From Scybalousia_A sp045221575 (GTDB taxonomy: Bacteria > Bacteroidota > Bacteroidia > Bacteroidales > P3): a stretch of 64,000 nt of DNA. Made by a program: the position numbers and the translations under genes. The notes beneath the pieces were generated by a model that worked only from the letters and a program-made list of their open reading frames with translations, ran no database searches and was not told the origin of the DNA. Shown here piece by piece: positions 1 through 8,357 of the stretch (positions within the stretch are counted from its first letter, which is position 1; each line of letters begins with the position of its first letter). The stretch covers positions 65,013 through 129,012 of the forward strand of contig JBGUWU010000025.1 of the NCBI GenBank assembly GCA_045221575.1. Direction: 5' to 3'.

Positions 1-38
1 TAGTTTATTTATCGTTTAAGACAAAAGAAAAAAAGTTT

Positions 39-566
39 CTATTCTTCTTTGTCTGTTACATCTTCATATTCTGTAAAAGTCGCTTCTTCTCTTTCAGGAT
101 TATTATCTCTATATGGATCATGCTTAGCACTAAGATGGTCCGATATTTTCTTTATTCTTCGTGGTATGTCTAAAACAAAACTTAGTATAGAAACAATAAT
201 AGAAAACAGAAAAGCATTACCAAAACCATTGATGTCAAAAGTATCTCCCATAAGCCAAGCAGCAATCATTACAATAACAGCATTGATTACTAACATAAAC
301 AAACCTAAGGTTGAAACAATCATTGGTAAGGATAAATAAGAGAGAACGGGCTTTATAAATCCGTTAAGCAAACTTATGACTATGGCAAGCACAAGAGCAT
401 ATACAGGACCTGCGATATATGGTCTTGTTTCTGAAGGATAATCTGCTCCCCACACCCAACAAACAATACAAATCGCTATTGCCATAACCAAGATCTTTAA
501 CCAAAAGTCCTTAGTCCAAGGCTCAAATTTATTATTGTTCTCTATATTAATACTAAACATACTCAT
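39..566 (-). CDS. Phage holin family IV-like membrane protein
   Basis: This 175-residue protein has a soluble N-terminus, then four hydrophobic segments (about residues 22-42, 50-68, 75-100 and 114-132) with the spacing of the 4-TM holin superfamily IV / YvlD group, and a charged, acidic C-terminal tail rich in Glu and Asp. Members of this family are small inner-membrane proteins of poorly defined role; despite the family name there is no phage context here. The start chosen is the first ATG (MSMF), about 30 bases inside a minus-strand TAACTTTG promoter box at 596-603. It stands alone downstream of xseA on the same strand, with an 81-bp gap. Family assignment is by topology and recalled similarity; function is unknown. 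Confidence 0.65.
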   Translation of the reverse strand: MSMFSINIENNNKFEPWTKDFWLKILVMAIAICIVCWVWGADYPSETRPYIAGPVYALVLAIVISLLNGFIKPVLSYLSLPMIVSTLGLFMLVINAVIVMIAAWLMGDTFDINGFGNAFLFSIIVSILSFVLDIPRRIKKISDHLSAKHDPYRDNNPEREEATFTEYEDVTDKEE

Positions 567-595
567 GATATATAAGGTTTTGTTTTTTGAGTTTG

Positions 596-603
596 CAAAG
601 TTA
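596..603 (-). promoter_or_regulatory. Bacteroidetes -7 box (TAACTTTG)
   Basis: Reads TAACTTTG on the minus strand, an exact match to TAnnTTTG, about 30 bases before the start of the holin-like membrane protein. No clear -33 TTTG is visible at the usual distance. Confidence 0.5.
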
Positions 604-647
604 CTAAAACTTTTTGAGGAGAAAGCAAGAATTGTAATTGTTTTTTT

Positions 648-1817
648 CTATTCAACCTTAGAAACAAATTCACCATCTAAGATTTTTGTTGTTATTCTCT
701 CACCTTTGCTTATTTGAGATAAGGATTTTATTATTTTGCCATTAAGAGTTGTTATGCTATATCCTCTTTTTAAAATGTTTAAAGGATTTAGCATCTCTAT
801 TAGTTTAAAATCATTTTCTAAGATATATCTCTCTTTTTCTATTCTTCTTTGAACAGAAAAAGTAAGCATTTGTTTTGAATGCTGTAATTGAATATTTTGT
901 TTATCTAAAATGGTTTTTGAAGCTCTTACTATCTGCTTTTTTATGTTATCCATATCAGAAAGAAAACCGAGAAACCTATCTAAAATAAAATCAGCCAAAG
1001 CGGTAGGTGTAATAAAATTAGCATAACTAATCATTTCAGCTACTGTTTCATTGGTAGAATGTCCTATTCCTGTTAGGATAGGTAAAGGAAATGTTGCTAT
1101 TTTATGACAAAGCATATAATCATTATAGCAAGATAATCCTATATCCCCTCCTCCTCCTCTTATAATAAGAACACAATCAAAATAATCTTTTACTCCTTCT
1201 ATTACACTTAATGCTTCTCTTAACTGAATACTCGCTCCATCTCCTTGTAAAAGAGAAGGAAAAAGATAGGTAAAAATTTTAAATCCCTTAGAATTTTCTT
1301 TGATTGTCTGAATAAAATCACTATATCCTTTAGACGTTCCTACTGAAATTATAGCAAGCCGTTGTGGTAGAAAAGTTAGTTCTCTTTCTTTATTAAGAGA
1401 AAAAATATTTTCTTGTTTTAGACGTGCTATGCAATCATTTTTTTCTTTTTCTAAATTACCTAAAGTAACCAATGGGTCAATATCCTCTATTATCAAACTA
1501 AGACCATAAACAGAAGAAAAATTAAGTCTTGCTCTACAGACAATACCTATTCCATCTTTCAAAGGTTCTTTAAGTACTTGAAGAAACTTTGCATTTATTC
1601 TTTGAAAATCATTTTGCCAAATAATAGAACGTATTTGGGAAACAATCCTACCCTCTTTCTTTTCCACAAGTTCAGGATAAGCATGACCAGAATACTTATA
1701 AAAATTCAATTTAGATATTTCTGCTCTCACCCAAAAGCTGTTTGGATAATTTCTTTTAATGTTTATTTCTAAGGAATCTGTAATCTCAGATAAAGAAAAG
1801 ACGTTTCTTTCGTTCAT
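648..1817 (-). CDS. xseA: Exodeoxyribonuclease VII large subunit
   Basis: XseA is the large, catalytic subunit of exonuclease VII, which degrades single-stranded DNA to oligonucleotides in the cytoplasm. The N-terminal OB-fold is seen in the first 100 residues (FWVRAEISKLNFYKYSGHAYPELVEKK), followed by the conserved core with RLAIISVGTSKGYSDF, the glycine-rich RGGGG(D)IG segment and a GIGHSTNETVAE motif, and a C-terminal helical region. Length of 389 residues is near normal. The ATG at 1817 (MNERN) is preferred over an upstream TTG at 1823. The small subunit gene xseB, often adjacent, is not visible on either side here. A hairpin at 1838-1866 separates it from the upstream gene. Confidence 0.93.
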   Translation of the reverse strand: MNERNVFSLSEITDSLEINIKRNYPNSFWVRAEISKLNFYKYSGHAYPELVEKKEGRIVSQIRSIIWQNDFQRINAKFLQVLKEPLKDGIGIVCRARLNFSSVYGLSLIIEDIDPLVTLGNLEKEKNDCIARLKQENIFSLNKERELTFLPQRLAIISVGTSKGYSDFIQTIKENSKGFKIFTYLFPSLLQGDGASIQLREALSVIEGVKDYFDCVLIIRGGGGDIGLSCYNDYMLCHKIATFPLPILTGIGHSTNETVAEMISYANFITPTALADFILDRFLGFLSDMDNIKKQIVRASKTILDKQNIQLQHSKQMLTFSVQRRIEKERYILENDFKLIEMLNPLNILKRGYSITTLNGKIIKSLSQISKGERITTKILDGEFVSKVE

Positions 1818-1837
1818 ATACAATATTACGAAAATTA

Positions 1838-1866
1838 AGTAGTCCTCTACATTATTGAGGACTACT
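1838..1866 (-). terminator. Hairpin between secreted protein gene and xseA
   Basis: Perfect 10-bp inverted repeat AGTAGTCCTC / GAGGACTACT with a 9-base loop, just downstream of the minus-strand gene at 1892-2374. The following T tract is weak, so termination may be partial and xseA may be co-transcribed. Confidence 0.6.
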
Positions 1867-1891
1867 ATTTGTTAGCATTATTCTTAATATA

Positions 1892-2374
1892 TTATTGCTT
1901 CTTTGTTAATTTGAATTTTAGATTTGGACTTTCTGCAAGCATTGACGTACCATCATAATACAAATAGTCATTTTTTATGTAATATCCTATAGTATTACTA
2001 ATCTGAATTCTTGATTTATATGCATTTCCATTTATTTCTACATCAGGAAAATCTGCTAAAGAAAACTCCATTTCTAAATAATTATACCTAAGATATTTAA
2101 CCCAATGAAAATAATATATTTTCCCATTCACAGTACATGTTCCTATCCCTTCATAATCAAATCCGTCGTGTCTGACATCTTTTTCATCATAAAAATCTGC
2201 CTTATCTCGATGTTGACTCTTTTTTATCTCTATATCATAAATATTACCTTTAACATCGACAAAGGTATATTTACCAATAAATTGAGTTTCATTAACTCCT
2301 TCTTTTGTGTTCTGAGCAAACAATAGAGGAATGCTCAATAAAACTACACCAATAAAAAAAATTAATTTCTTCAT
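1892..2374 (-). CDS. Secreted protein of unknown function
   Basis: I do not recognise this 160-residue protein. It opens with a classic signal peptide (MKK, hydrophobic core, cleavage expected after LLFAQ), so it should be exported to the periplasm or outer membrane; no lipobox cysteine is present. The mature part is rich in aromatic residues and alternates hydrophobic and polar residues (KYTFVDVKGNIYDIEIKK, KIYYFHWVKYLRYNYLEMEF), which suggests an all-beta, perhaps lipocalin-like fold; this is inference. It has its own minus-strand promoter box at 2414-2421 and is followed by a hairpin, so it looks like a single-gene unit divergent from glyA. Confidence 0.6.
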   Translation of the reverse strand: MKKLIFFIGVVLLSIPLLFAQNTKEGVNETQFIGKYTFVDVKGNIYDIEIKKSQHRDKADFYDEKDVRHDGFDYEGIGTCTVNGKIYYFHWVKYLRYNYLEMEFSLADFPDVEINGNAYKSRIQISNTIGYYIKNDYLYYDGTSMLAESPNLKFKLTKKQ

Positions 2375-2413
2375 GTTTGTAAAGAATTTAGGTTAAACAA
2401 AATTTTATCTCCG

Positions 2414-2421
2414 CAAATCTA
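2414..2421 (-). promoter_or_regulatory. Bacteroidetes -7 box (TAGATTTG)
   Basis: Minus-strand TAGATTTG matches TAnnTTTG and lies about 40 bases before the secreted-protein start at 2374. It overlaps a TTTGCGGAGAT stretch that recurs in other intergenic regions of the window. Confidence 0.45.
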
Positions 2422-2470
2422 CAAAAAAAATTAAGAATTAGATTATTTTTCCCGTTTTTTTAGAAAAAGT

Positions 2471-2501
2471 TTTGTGAATATCTTTGTTTTATATAATTTT
2501 G
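2471..2501 (+). promoter_or_regulatory. glyA promoter (TTTG-N19-TAATTTTG)
   Basis: TTTG at 2471-2474, exactly 19 bases, then TAATTTTG at 2494-2501: a textbook Bacteroidetes sigma-70-type promoter. Transcription would start near 2507, which rules out the upstream in-frame start at 2484 and supports the ATG at 2544. Confidence 0.8.
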
Positions 2502-2543
2502 CAAATCAATAGAGAGAATATTAACAATAAAAAATACAAAACA

Positions 2544-3824
2544 ATGACAAGAGATACACAAATCTTTGACCTTATAGCTCAAGAAAGAGCAAGACAAACA
2601 AAAGGTATAGAACTTATCGCTTCAGAGAACTTTGTTTCTGACCAAGTTATGGAAGCAATGGGTTCTGTTATGACAAACAAATATGCAGAAGGTTACCCTG
2701 GAAAACGTTATTATGGTGGTTGCCAAATAGTAGATCAAAGTGAGACTATTGCTATAGAAAGAGCAAAACAATTATTTGGTGCTTGTTGGGCAAATGTTCA
2801 GCCTCACAGTGGAGCTCAAGCAAACTTAGCTGTTTTCTTCGCTTGTTTAAATCCTGGTGATACTTTCATGGGATTAGACCTTAACCATGGTGGACACCTT
2901 TCTCATGGTTCTCCTGTAAATATCTCTGGAACATATTATCGTCAAGTTGCTTACGGCGTTAAAGAAGAGACCGGAACAATAGACTATGATATGATGGAAG
3001 AAGTTGCTAAAAGAGAAAAACCAAGACTTATCATAGGTGGTGCTTCTGCTTATTCAAGAGAATGGGATTGGGCAAGAATGAGAAAGATTGCTGACGAAAT
3101 AGGAGCAATACTTCTTGCAGATATTTCTCACCCTGCTGGTTTGATAGCAACAGGTGAATTAAACAATGCAGTAAAATTCTGTCATATAGTTACAACTACA
3201 ACTCACAAAACTCTTCGTGGTCCTCGCGGAGGTATGATTATGATGGGAGAAGACTTTGAAAACCCTTGGGGAAAGAAGACTCCAAAAGGAGCAATCAAGA
3301 TGATGTCTGCTTTATTAGACTCTGCTGTTTTCCCAGGTATTCAAGGCGGTCCATTAGAGCACGTTATTGCTGCTAAAGCTGTTGCTTTTGGAGAAGCACT
3401 TACACCTGCTTATCACGAATATATTAAACAGGTAAGAAAGAATGCTTCTACTATGGCTGCTGAATTTGTTAAACGTGGCTATAAAGTTATTTCTGGTGGA
3501 ACAGATAACCACTTAATGTTGATAGACCTTAGAACTAAATTCCCTGAATTAACAGGTAAAGTTGCAGAAAATACTTTAGTTCGTGCAGATATAACTATCA
3601 ATAAGAATATGGTTCCTTTCGATTCTCGTAGTGCTTTCCAAACAAGTGGATTACGTGTAGGTACTCCTGCAATAACAACTCGTGGATTGAAAGAAGACGC
3701 TATGCCAGAAATCGTTTCTATGATTGACGCTATACTTTCTGATGTTGAGAACGAAACATTAATAGAAAACACTCGCAAGAAAGTAAATGATATGATGCAA
3801 AACCGTCCTCTATTCGCTTGGTAA
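2544..3824 (+). CDS. glyA: Serine hydroxymethyltransferase
   Basis: GlyA is the cytoplasmic PLP enzyme that interconverts serine and glycine and loads one-carbon units onto tetrahydrofolate. The 426-residue product has the expected N-terminus (ELIASENFVSDQVMEAMGS, TNKYAEGYPGKRYYGGC), the PLP-lysine motif TTTTHKTLRGPRGG with Lys at about residue 222, and the C-terminal SGLRVGTPAITTRG. The start is set at ATG 2544 (MTRDTQIFDLI) because a strong promoter ends at 2501; the in-frame extension to 2484 would lie partly upstream of the transcript. A Rho-independent terminator follows at 3876-3922, so it is monocistronic. No folate- or glycine-type riboswitch was seen in the roughly 40-base leader. 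Confidence 0.97.
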   Translation: MTRDTQIFDLIAQERARQTKGIELIASENFVSDQVMEAMGSVMTNKYAEGYPGKRYYGGCQIVDQSETIAIERAKQLFGACWANVQPHSGAQANLAVFFACLNPGDTFMGLDLNHGGHLSHGSPVNISGTYYRQVAYGVKEETGTIDYDMMEEVAKREKPRLIIGGASAYSREWDWARMRKIADEIGAILLADISHPAGLIATGELNNAVKFCHIVTTTTHKTLRGPRGGMIMMGEDFENPWGKKTPKGAIKMMSALLDSAVFPGIQGGPLEHVIAAKAVAFGEALTPAYHEYIKQVRKNASTMAAEFVKRGYKVISGGTDNHLMLIDLRTKFPELTGKVAENTLVRADITINKNMVPFDSRSAFQTSGLRVGTPAITTRGLKEDAMPEIVSMIDAILSDVENETLIENTRKKVNDMMQNRPLFAW

Positions 3825-3875
3825 GAAAATATACCAACGAAGTTTATTACAGAGGCTTTTATGCTAAAAACTTTG

Positions 3876-3922
3876 CAAGGAATTCAACCTTTTGTAGTTG
3901 GGATTCCTTGTTTTCTTTTTTT
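3876..3922 (+). terminator. glyA terminator
   Basis: Inverted repeat CAAGGAAT...CAAC / GTTG...ATTCCTTG around an 8-base loop, followed by a run of T with a single C (3911-3922). Strong Rho-independent terminator on the plus strand. Confidence 0.8.
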
Positions 3923-4096
3923 GCAAAAGAATTTTTCTTATAAAAATTAGGCTGTTCGTTAGCTTAAATATGTTATTAACCAAAGATAACAAAATTTTAT
4001 AATCCTTTTATTTGATTATACCGAATCAACATAAATTTCAATCTCCAAAAAATAAATTCAGAGAACAAATATTGAGATACTCTAAAAATAAAAACA

Positions 4097-4230
4097 CATT
4101 TTATTGAAAAAACACTTCGTTTTGGTAAAATAAAACGGTATTTTAATAGTACTATAACGACGTTTTGGTTTCCTAATTCTTCGTTAAAAAAAATTAAAAC
4201 CTCGTTTTATTTCGTAACCTTTTTGAGTTT
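4097..4230. repeat. Tandem 21-bp array, CG-core type (array A)
   Basis: Imperfect tandem units with the core CGTTTT (or CATTTT/CGTTAA) starting at 4097, 4118, about 4139, 4161, 4182 and 4203, i.e. steps of 21-22 bp. It lies in the 510-bp gap between the glyA terminator and the mraZ leader. The rest of the gap (3923-4096) is AT-rich with no gene recognised. Same family as six other arrays in the window. Confidence 0.7.
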
Positions 4231-4243
4231 TTTACGTAGAATC

Positions 4244-4305
4244 TGGAAAAAATTGGAAAATTTTAGTAAAAAATAGTATTAATTTGGGAATTTTTAGTAA
4301 TTTTG
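4244..4305 (+). promoter_or_regulatory. Putative dcw promoter and MraZ-type repeats
   Basis: A -7 box TAATTTTG at 4298-4305 lies 28 bases before the mraZ ATG, without a clear -33. Upstream are TGGAA at 4244, TGGAA at 4254 (10-bp step) and TGGGA at 4285. MraZ proteins of other bacteria bind TGGGN direct repeats spaced by one turn before their own operon, so autoregulation is possible; the match here is degenerate. Confidence 0.4.
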
Positions 4306-4333
4306 TAGCAATTTTATAAAAGTAACTTTGGAA

Positions 4334-4783
4334 ATGTCATTGATAGTAGGTGTTGAATATTGTAAAATGGATTCAAACGGAAGGTTTAAGTTGCCTGTAG
4401 CTTTCCTTAAGCAGCTTAATCTTGCGAATGAAAACCGTTTTTATATTAGACGCTCTATTTATGACAAATATTTGGAGTTATTTACTTACGAATCTTTTCA
4501 ACAAGAAGTAAAATCGCTACAAGATAAGCTCAATCCTTATAATCCAGATGCTAAAAGATTGTATCGTAAATACATAGAGAGCAATCTAATAGAATTGGAC
4601 GCTGCAGACAGACTTAGTATTCCTACTTCCTTGAGAAAAGATGTGAGTATTGACAAGGAGATAGTTGTTGTTGGCAGTGGAGATTTTATTGAAATTTGGG
4701 ATACAGCAACGTACAAAAGCCTTGATAACGACAACTTTGACTACAAAGCAAAAGCCAAAGAACTTTTGGGAGAAAATGTTTAG
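4334..4783 (+). CDS. mraZ: Transcriptional regulator MraZ
   Basis: MraZ is the AbrB-like DNA-binding protein that heads the dcw cluster and usually represses it. The protein (149 residues, normal length) has two related halves; the first carries the signature CKMDSNGRFKLPVAF, equivalent to LDxKGRxxxP, and the second ELDAADRLSIPTSLRKD. ATG 4334 (MSLIVGVEYC) is chosen; an in-frame TTG two codons upstream is part of a TTTG string and unlikely to be used. It is followed 46 bp later by rsmH and starts a run of plus-strand genes to ftsZ with very small gaps, so the whole 15-kb block is probably one or a few transcripts. Confidence 0.9.
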   Translation: MSLIVGVEYCKMDSNGRFKLPVAFLKQLNLANENRFYIRRSIYDKYLELFTYESFQQEVKSLQDKLNPYNPDAKRLYRKYIESNLIELDAADRLSIPTSLRKDVSIDKEIVVVGSGDFIEIWDTATYKSLDNDNFDYKAKAKELLGENV

Positions 4784-4829
4784 TTAGTTGTTTAAAAACA
4801 AGACAACAAAGCAGAGTACGTAGAAAGGA

Positions 4830-5747
4830 ATGAGTGAAACGACATATCATATACCTGTAATGCTCTATGAAGCAATAGAAGGTCTAAATATAAATCCCAA
4901 CGGAGTATATGTGGACTTAACTTTTGGTGGTGGTGGTCATTCAAGAGCGATTCTTGAAAGACTTTCTGCTGAAGGTGAGTTATATGCTTTTGATAAAGAC
5001 GAGGATGCAATAAAAAATACTATCAATGACGAGCGTTTTTGTCTTATTCATGATGATTATTCCAATGTTTCTAAAAATCTCCGTTTGTATCGTAAAACAA
5101 AAGTAGATGGTATTCTTGCAGATTTAGGCATTTCTTCACATCAAATAGATGAAGCTTTAAGAGGTTTTTCTATTAACAAGACGGCACCATTGGATTTAAG
5201 AATGGACAGAAGGACTTCTTTGACAGCTGCAGATGTTGTTAATACGTATGACAAAGAACAGTTGAAACAACTCTTTAAAGAATATGCAGAAGTTTCAAAT
5301 GCTGGCTTTCTTGCTGATAGAATAGTAAGACAGAGATATCAAAAAGCAATAGAAACTACAAGTGATTTGGTGGAGATAATGCAACCTTTAGCGCTTAAAG
5401 GAAGAGAAAACAAATACTTTGCTAAAGTTTTTCAAGCCTTAAGAATTGAAGTCAATGATGAAATAAGGAATTTGGAAAAGATGCTTACTCAGTGTGAGAA
5501 TTTATTAGCAAATGGAGGAAGATTAGTGATTATTTCATATCATTCTTTGGAAGATAGGCTTGTAAAGAACGTGCTTAGAAGTGGCAATATAAAAGGAGAG
5601 GTACAGAAAGATTTTTATGGTGCTGTTATTTCACCATATAAAGTAATAACAAAAAAACCTTTGGAAGCTTCAGTAGAAGAACAGGAAAGAAATACACGTT
5701 CAAGAAGTGCTAAAATGAGGATTGGTGAAAGAATAATGAGTGATTAG
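4830..5747 (+). CDS. rsmH: 16S rRNA (cytosine1402-N4)-methyltransferase
   Basis: RsmH (MraW) methylates N4 of C1402 in 16S rRNA using S-adenosylmethionine. The 305-residue protein shows the expected YHIPVMLYEAIEGL start, the SAM-binding VDLTFGGGGHSRAIL (about residues 28-42), the GILADLGISSHQID motif, RGFSINKTAPLDLRMD, FQALRIEVNDE and the C-terminal SYHSLEDRLVKN. A purine-rich ribosome site (GAAAGGA) precedes the ATG. Position as second gene of the dcw cluster is universal. No anomalies seen. Confidence 0.97.
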   Translation: MSETTYHIPVMLYEAIEGLNINPNGVYVDLTFGGGGHSRAILERLSAEGELYAFDKDEDAIKNTINDERFCLIHDDYSNVSKNLRLYRKTKVDGILADLGISSHQIDEALRGFSINKTAPLDLRMDRRTSLTAADVVNTYDKEQLKQLFKEYAEVSNAGFLADRIVRQRYQKAIETTSDLVEIMQPLALKGRENKYFAKVFQALRIEVNDEIRNLEKMLTQCENLLANGGRLVIISYHSLEDRLVKNVLRSGNIKGEVQKDFYGAVISPYKVITKKPLEASVEEQERNTRSRSAKMRIGERIMSD

Positions 5748-5765
5748 TATTGAAAATTTAGGTCT

Positions 5766-6092
5766 ATGGCAAATATTTTTGATATAACAGGAGGAGCAAT
5801 ACAGAAACTAATAGGTAAGCATGGTTTGTTTATCTTTTATATCGTTGTGTTGTTATTACTTTATATTGGCTCAAGGTATAGGGTTGAGAGAGCGGTAAGA
5901 GATATATTCAACCTTTCGTCTGAGGTCGCTGAACAACAGAAAAGGTATTTAAAAATTAAGACATGGTATCAGCAAACGACAAGCATGGGTAATATAAACA
6001 CTTGCTTAGAACCTACTGGCGTGGGCATTTCTAAAGAGCCAATAAAAGACATTATTCTAATGGAGAATAAAAATTTAGAAGTTAAAAAATAA
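5766..6092 (+). CDS. FtsL-like cell division protein
   Basis: This 108-residue protein is in the ftsL position between rsmH and the division transpeptidase. It has one membrane segment (about residues 21-37, LFIFYIVVLLLLYIG), a short cytoplasmic N-terminus and a periplasmic helical region with heptad-like spacing (FNLSSEVAEQQKRYLKIKTWYQQT), matching the bitopic coiled-coil layout of FtsL, which links FtsQ and the FtsWI synthase. Sequence identity between FtsL proteins is very low, so the call rests on topology and location. Bacteroidales versions are of similar length. The final 30 residues are unremarkable. Confidence 0.75.
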   Translation: MANIFDITGGAIQKLIGKHGLFIFYIVVLLLLYIGSRYRVERAVRDIFNLSSEVAEQQKRYLKIKTWYQQTTSMGNINTCLEPTGVGISKEPIKDIILMENKNLEVKK

Positions 6093-6102
6093 ACATTAAA
6101 GA

Positions 6103-8310
6103 ATGGCAAGGGAAAACAAAAATAGGGCTGTACTTTTGGCTATTATCTTTATAGTATTAATAGTCCCATTTTTCGTTGTCGTTGGTAAAGTAATATATTT
6201 GGAAACAGCTGAGCATGATTTCTGGAACAATAGAGCTAAGGAGTGGAATATATCAGAACATAAAATAAATGCAAAACGTGGAAATATATATTCTGAAGAT
6301 AATGAAACGGGTGAGTTGTTATTGTTGGCTACTTCTATAAAGAAATATGATATTTATCTTGATTTGGGTAAAGGTAAGATAAAAGAAAAAGGAGGAAAAA
6401 ATATTATAGATTGGATAGTTTCGCAGGAAAAATATAATGAGGGTATAAAATCCTTATGCGATAGTATGGCAACTGTGTTTGGTGACAAATCAGCAAAGGA
6501 ATACCGTGATTATTTCAATGCTAATAGAAAAAAATGTAATAGATATGTGCTTGTAAAGAAAGATGTAGATGAAGCATTATTAGAACGTATTAAGTATTGG
6601 AAAATATTAGGTAAAAGCAGAATACGTAAGTATAAATCTTACTCAGATACTGTTTATTCTATCTCTCCTGCCGTTGCAACAGAACAACATTACAACAGAA
6701 TTTATCCTTATGGAGATTTAGCAAGAAGAACAATAGGTATACAGGTAAAAGGTGAGGTAGGTGGTTGTGATACTTGTTATGATGGTATAGATGGTTATTA
6801 CAGTAAAGTACTTTCTGGTAAGCATGGTTATAGATGGGAAAGACGTATAAATCCTAATCAATGGGTGCCAATAGATAGAGAACAGAAGATAAAGGTAGAA
6901 GACGGATATGATGTAATAAGTACGATAGATGTTTCACTGCAAGAGTTAGCTCAGATGACTCTATTGGAATGTTTAGATAGCAATAAAGCGGAAAGTGGAA
7001 CAGTAATACTTATGGAAACAAAAACAGGGCATATAAAAGCGTTGGCAAACTACACCTTGCAAAAAGATGGCACATACAAAGAGACAGAGAACATAGGTGT
7101 AAGTTCTCGTTTTGAGCCCGGTTCTACATTTAAGATAGTAACAGCAATGATGCTTTTGGATAAAGGTTTAGCAGACACTTCCAATATAGTTCCAACTGGT
7201 TCTAAACATTATCCTAATACAATTAAAGACATAAAAGACGTTGGCAAGGTAAATCATGGTGATGTCTCTTTTACAAGAGCTTTAGAAATGTCTTCAAATG
7301 TAGGCATAAGTTCTTTGATTTATGACATATATTGTAAAGGTTATTCAAAGCGTTCGCAATTAAGAATGGACCTTATGCAGTATTTTAACTACAACAAATT
7401 AAACTTAGACATAGCATTAAACGAACCAAAGCCTAAGATAATAAAGACAGTTCAGTTAGATGATTTGCTAAGAATGTCATTTGGATATGTTACCGCCATG
7501 ACACCATTGCAAATGCTTACATTTTACAATGCTATTGCTAACAATGGTGTAATGGTAAAACCTATGTTTGTTTCTGCCATAGCTAAAGAGGGTAAAATAG
7601 TGCAAGAAATACAACCTACTATTCTCAATAAGAGAATATGCAATACTCAAACGTTGAAAAAAATTCAAGATGTGTTGAAACGCGTTGTTTTGTATGGAAC
7701 AGGAAGAAGGCTAAAAAACACTTCCTATGGTATTGCTGGAAAGAGTGGTACAGCAGAAATAGGTTATGACAACAAAAGTCAAATATTACAACATAGAGCT
7801 TCTTTTGTTGGATATTTCCCTGCAGAATCGCCAGAATATTCTTGCATAGTAGTTATATCTAAACCGCAGAAAGCATTGACACATGGAGGAGATTTGGCAG
7901 GACCTGTATTAAAGGAGTTAAGCGATAGAGTAATTGGAACAAGTAAAGTATCATATACTCAAAAAGATAGTCAAAAAAATAAAATAGCTCCTACTCTACA
8001 TTATGGTAATGCTGGTGATTATAAAGCTTTATGCAAAAATTTAGGTGTGAATGCTCCTTATACTTCAGCCAAATGGATTAGGTCTTCACTAAGAGATAGT
8101 ATTACCTTATACAGAGAAGAAAAATTAAAGACAAATATAATGCCTAACGTTATAGGTTTAAGCATAAAAGACGCCGTATTTATGTTAGAGAATATGGGTT
8201 TGAGAGTAAAATTCTCTGGCTTTGGTAAAGTTGTCTCTCAAAACATTCCTAAAGGACAACGATTCGCTAAAGGACAAGTTGTGGATTTGAAATTAGAACT
8301 TAAAAATTGA
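6103..8310 (+). CDS. ftsI: Division transpeptidase (PBP2x/FtsI type, with PASTA domain)
   Basis: Class B penicillin-binding protein that cross-links septal peptidoglycan with FtsW. One N-terminal membrane segment (residues 9-29), a PBP dimer domain with AKRGNIYSEDNETGELL, then the transpeptidase domain with all three motifs: STFK at 341-344 (acyl-enzyme Ser341), SSN at 397-399 and KSGT at 547-550. A single C-terminal PASTA domain (about 675-733, MPNVIGLSIKDAVFMLENMG) is present as in other Bacteroidales FtsI. Length 735 fits that group and is longer than the proteobacterial enzyme. The gene starts 10 bases after the FtsL-like gene. All catalytic residues look intact. Confidence 0.93.
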   Translation: MARENKNRAVLLAIIFIVLIVPFFVVVGKVIYLETAEHDFWNNRAKEWNISEHKINAKRGNIYSEDNETGELLLLATSIKKYDIYLDLGKGKIKEKGGKNIIDWIVSQEKYNEGIKSLCDSMATVFGDKSAKEYRDYFNANRKKCNRYVLVKKDVDEALLERIKYWKILGKSRIRKYKSYSDTVYSISPAVATEQHYNRIYPYGDLARRTIGIQVKGEVGGCDTCYDGIDGYYSKVLSGKHGYRWERRINPNQWVPIDREQKIKVEDGYDVISTIDVSLQELAQMTLLECLDSNKAESGTVILMETKTGHIKALANYTLQKDGTYKETENIGVSSRFEPGSTFKIVTAMMLLDKGLADTSNIVPTGSKHYPNTIKDIKDVGKVNHGDVSFTRALEMSSNVGISSLIYDIYCKGYSKRSQLRMDLMQYFNYNKLNLDIALNEPKPKIIKTVQLDDLLRMSFGYVTAMTPLQMLTFYNAIANNGVMVKPMFVSAIAKEGKIVQEIQPTILNKRICNTQTLKKIQDVLKRVVLYGTGRRLKNTSYGIAGKSGTAEIGYDNKSQILQHRASFVGYFPAESPEYSCIVVISKPQKALTHGGDLAGPVLKELSDRVIGTSKVSYTQKDSQKNKIAPTLHYGNAGDYKALCKNLGVNAPYTSAKWIRSSLRDSITLYREEKLKTNIMPNVIGLSIKDAVFMLENMGLRVKFSGFGKVVSQNIPKGQRFAKGQVVDLKLELKN

Positions 8311-8357
8311 TATGTCTTCAAAGAAAATTATCAAATTTTTGTAAGAAAGTAGAAAAG

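Noticed and set aside
566..648. xseB (exonuclease VII small subunit) next to xseA
   Set aside because: The gap after xseA is only 81 bp and the upstream neighbour is a secreted protein; no frame resembles XseB.
2484..2543. N-terminal extension of GlyA
   Set aside because: The promoter -7 box occupies 2494-2501, so the extra codons would not be fully transcribed.
4323..4330. TAACTTTG as the mraZ promoter
   Set aside because: Matches the -7 consensus but ends 3 bases before the ATG, which would need a leaderless transcript; the TAATTTTG at 4298-4305 is the more likely box.
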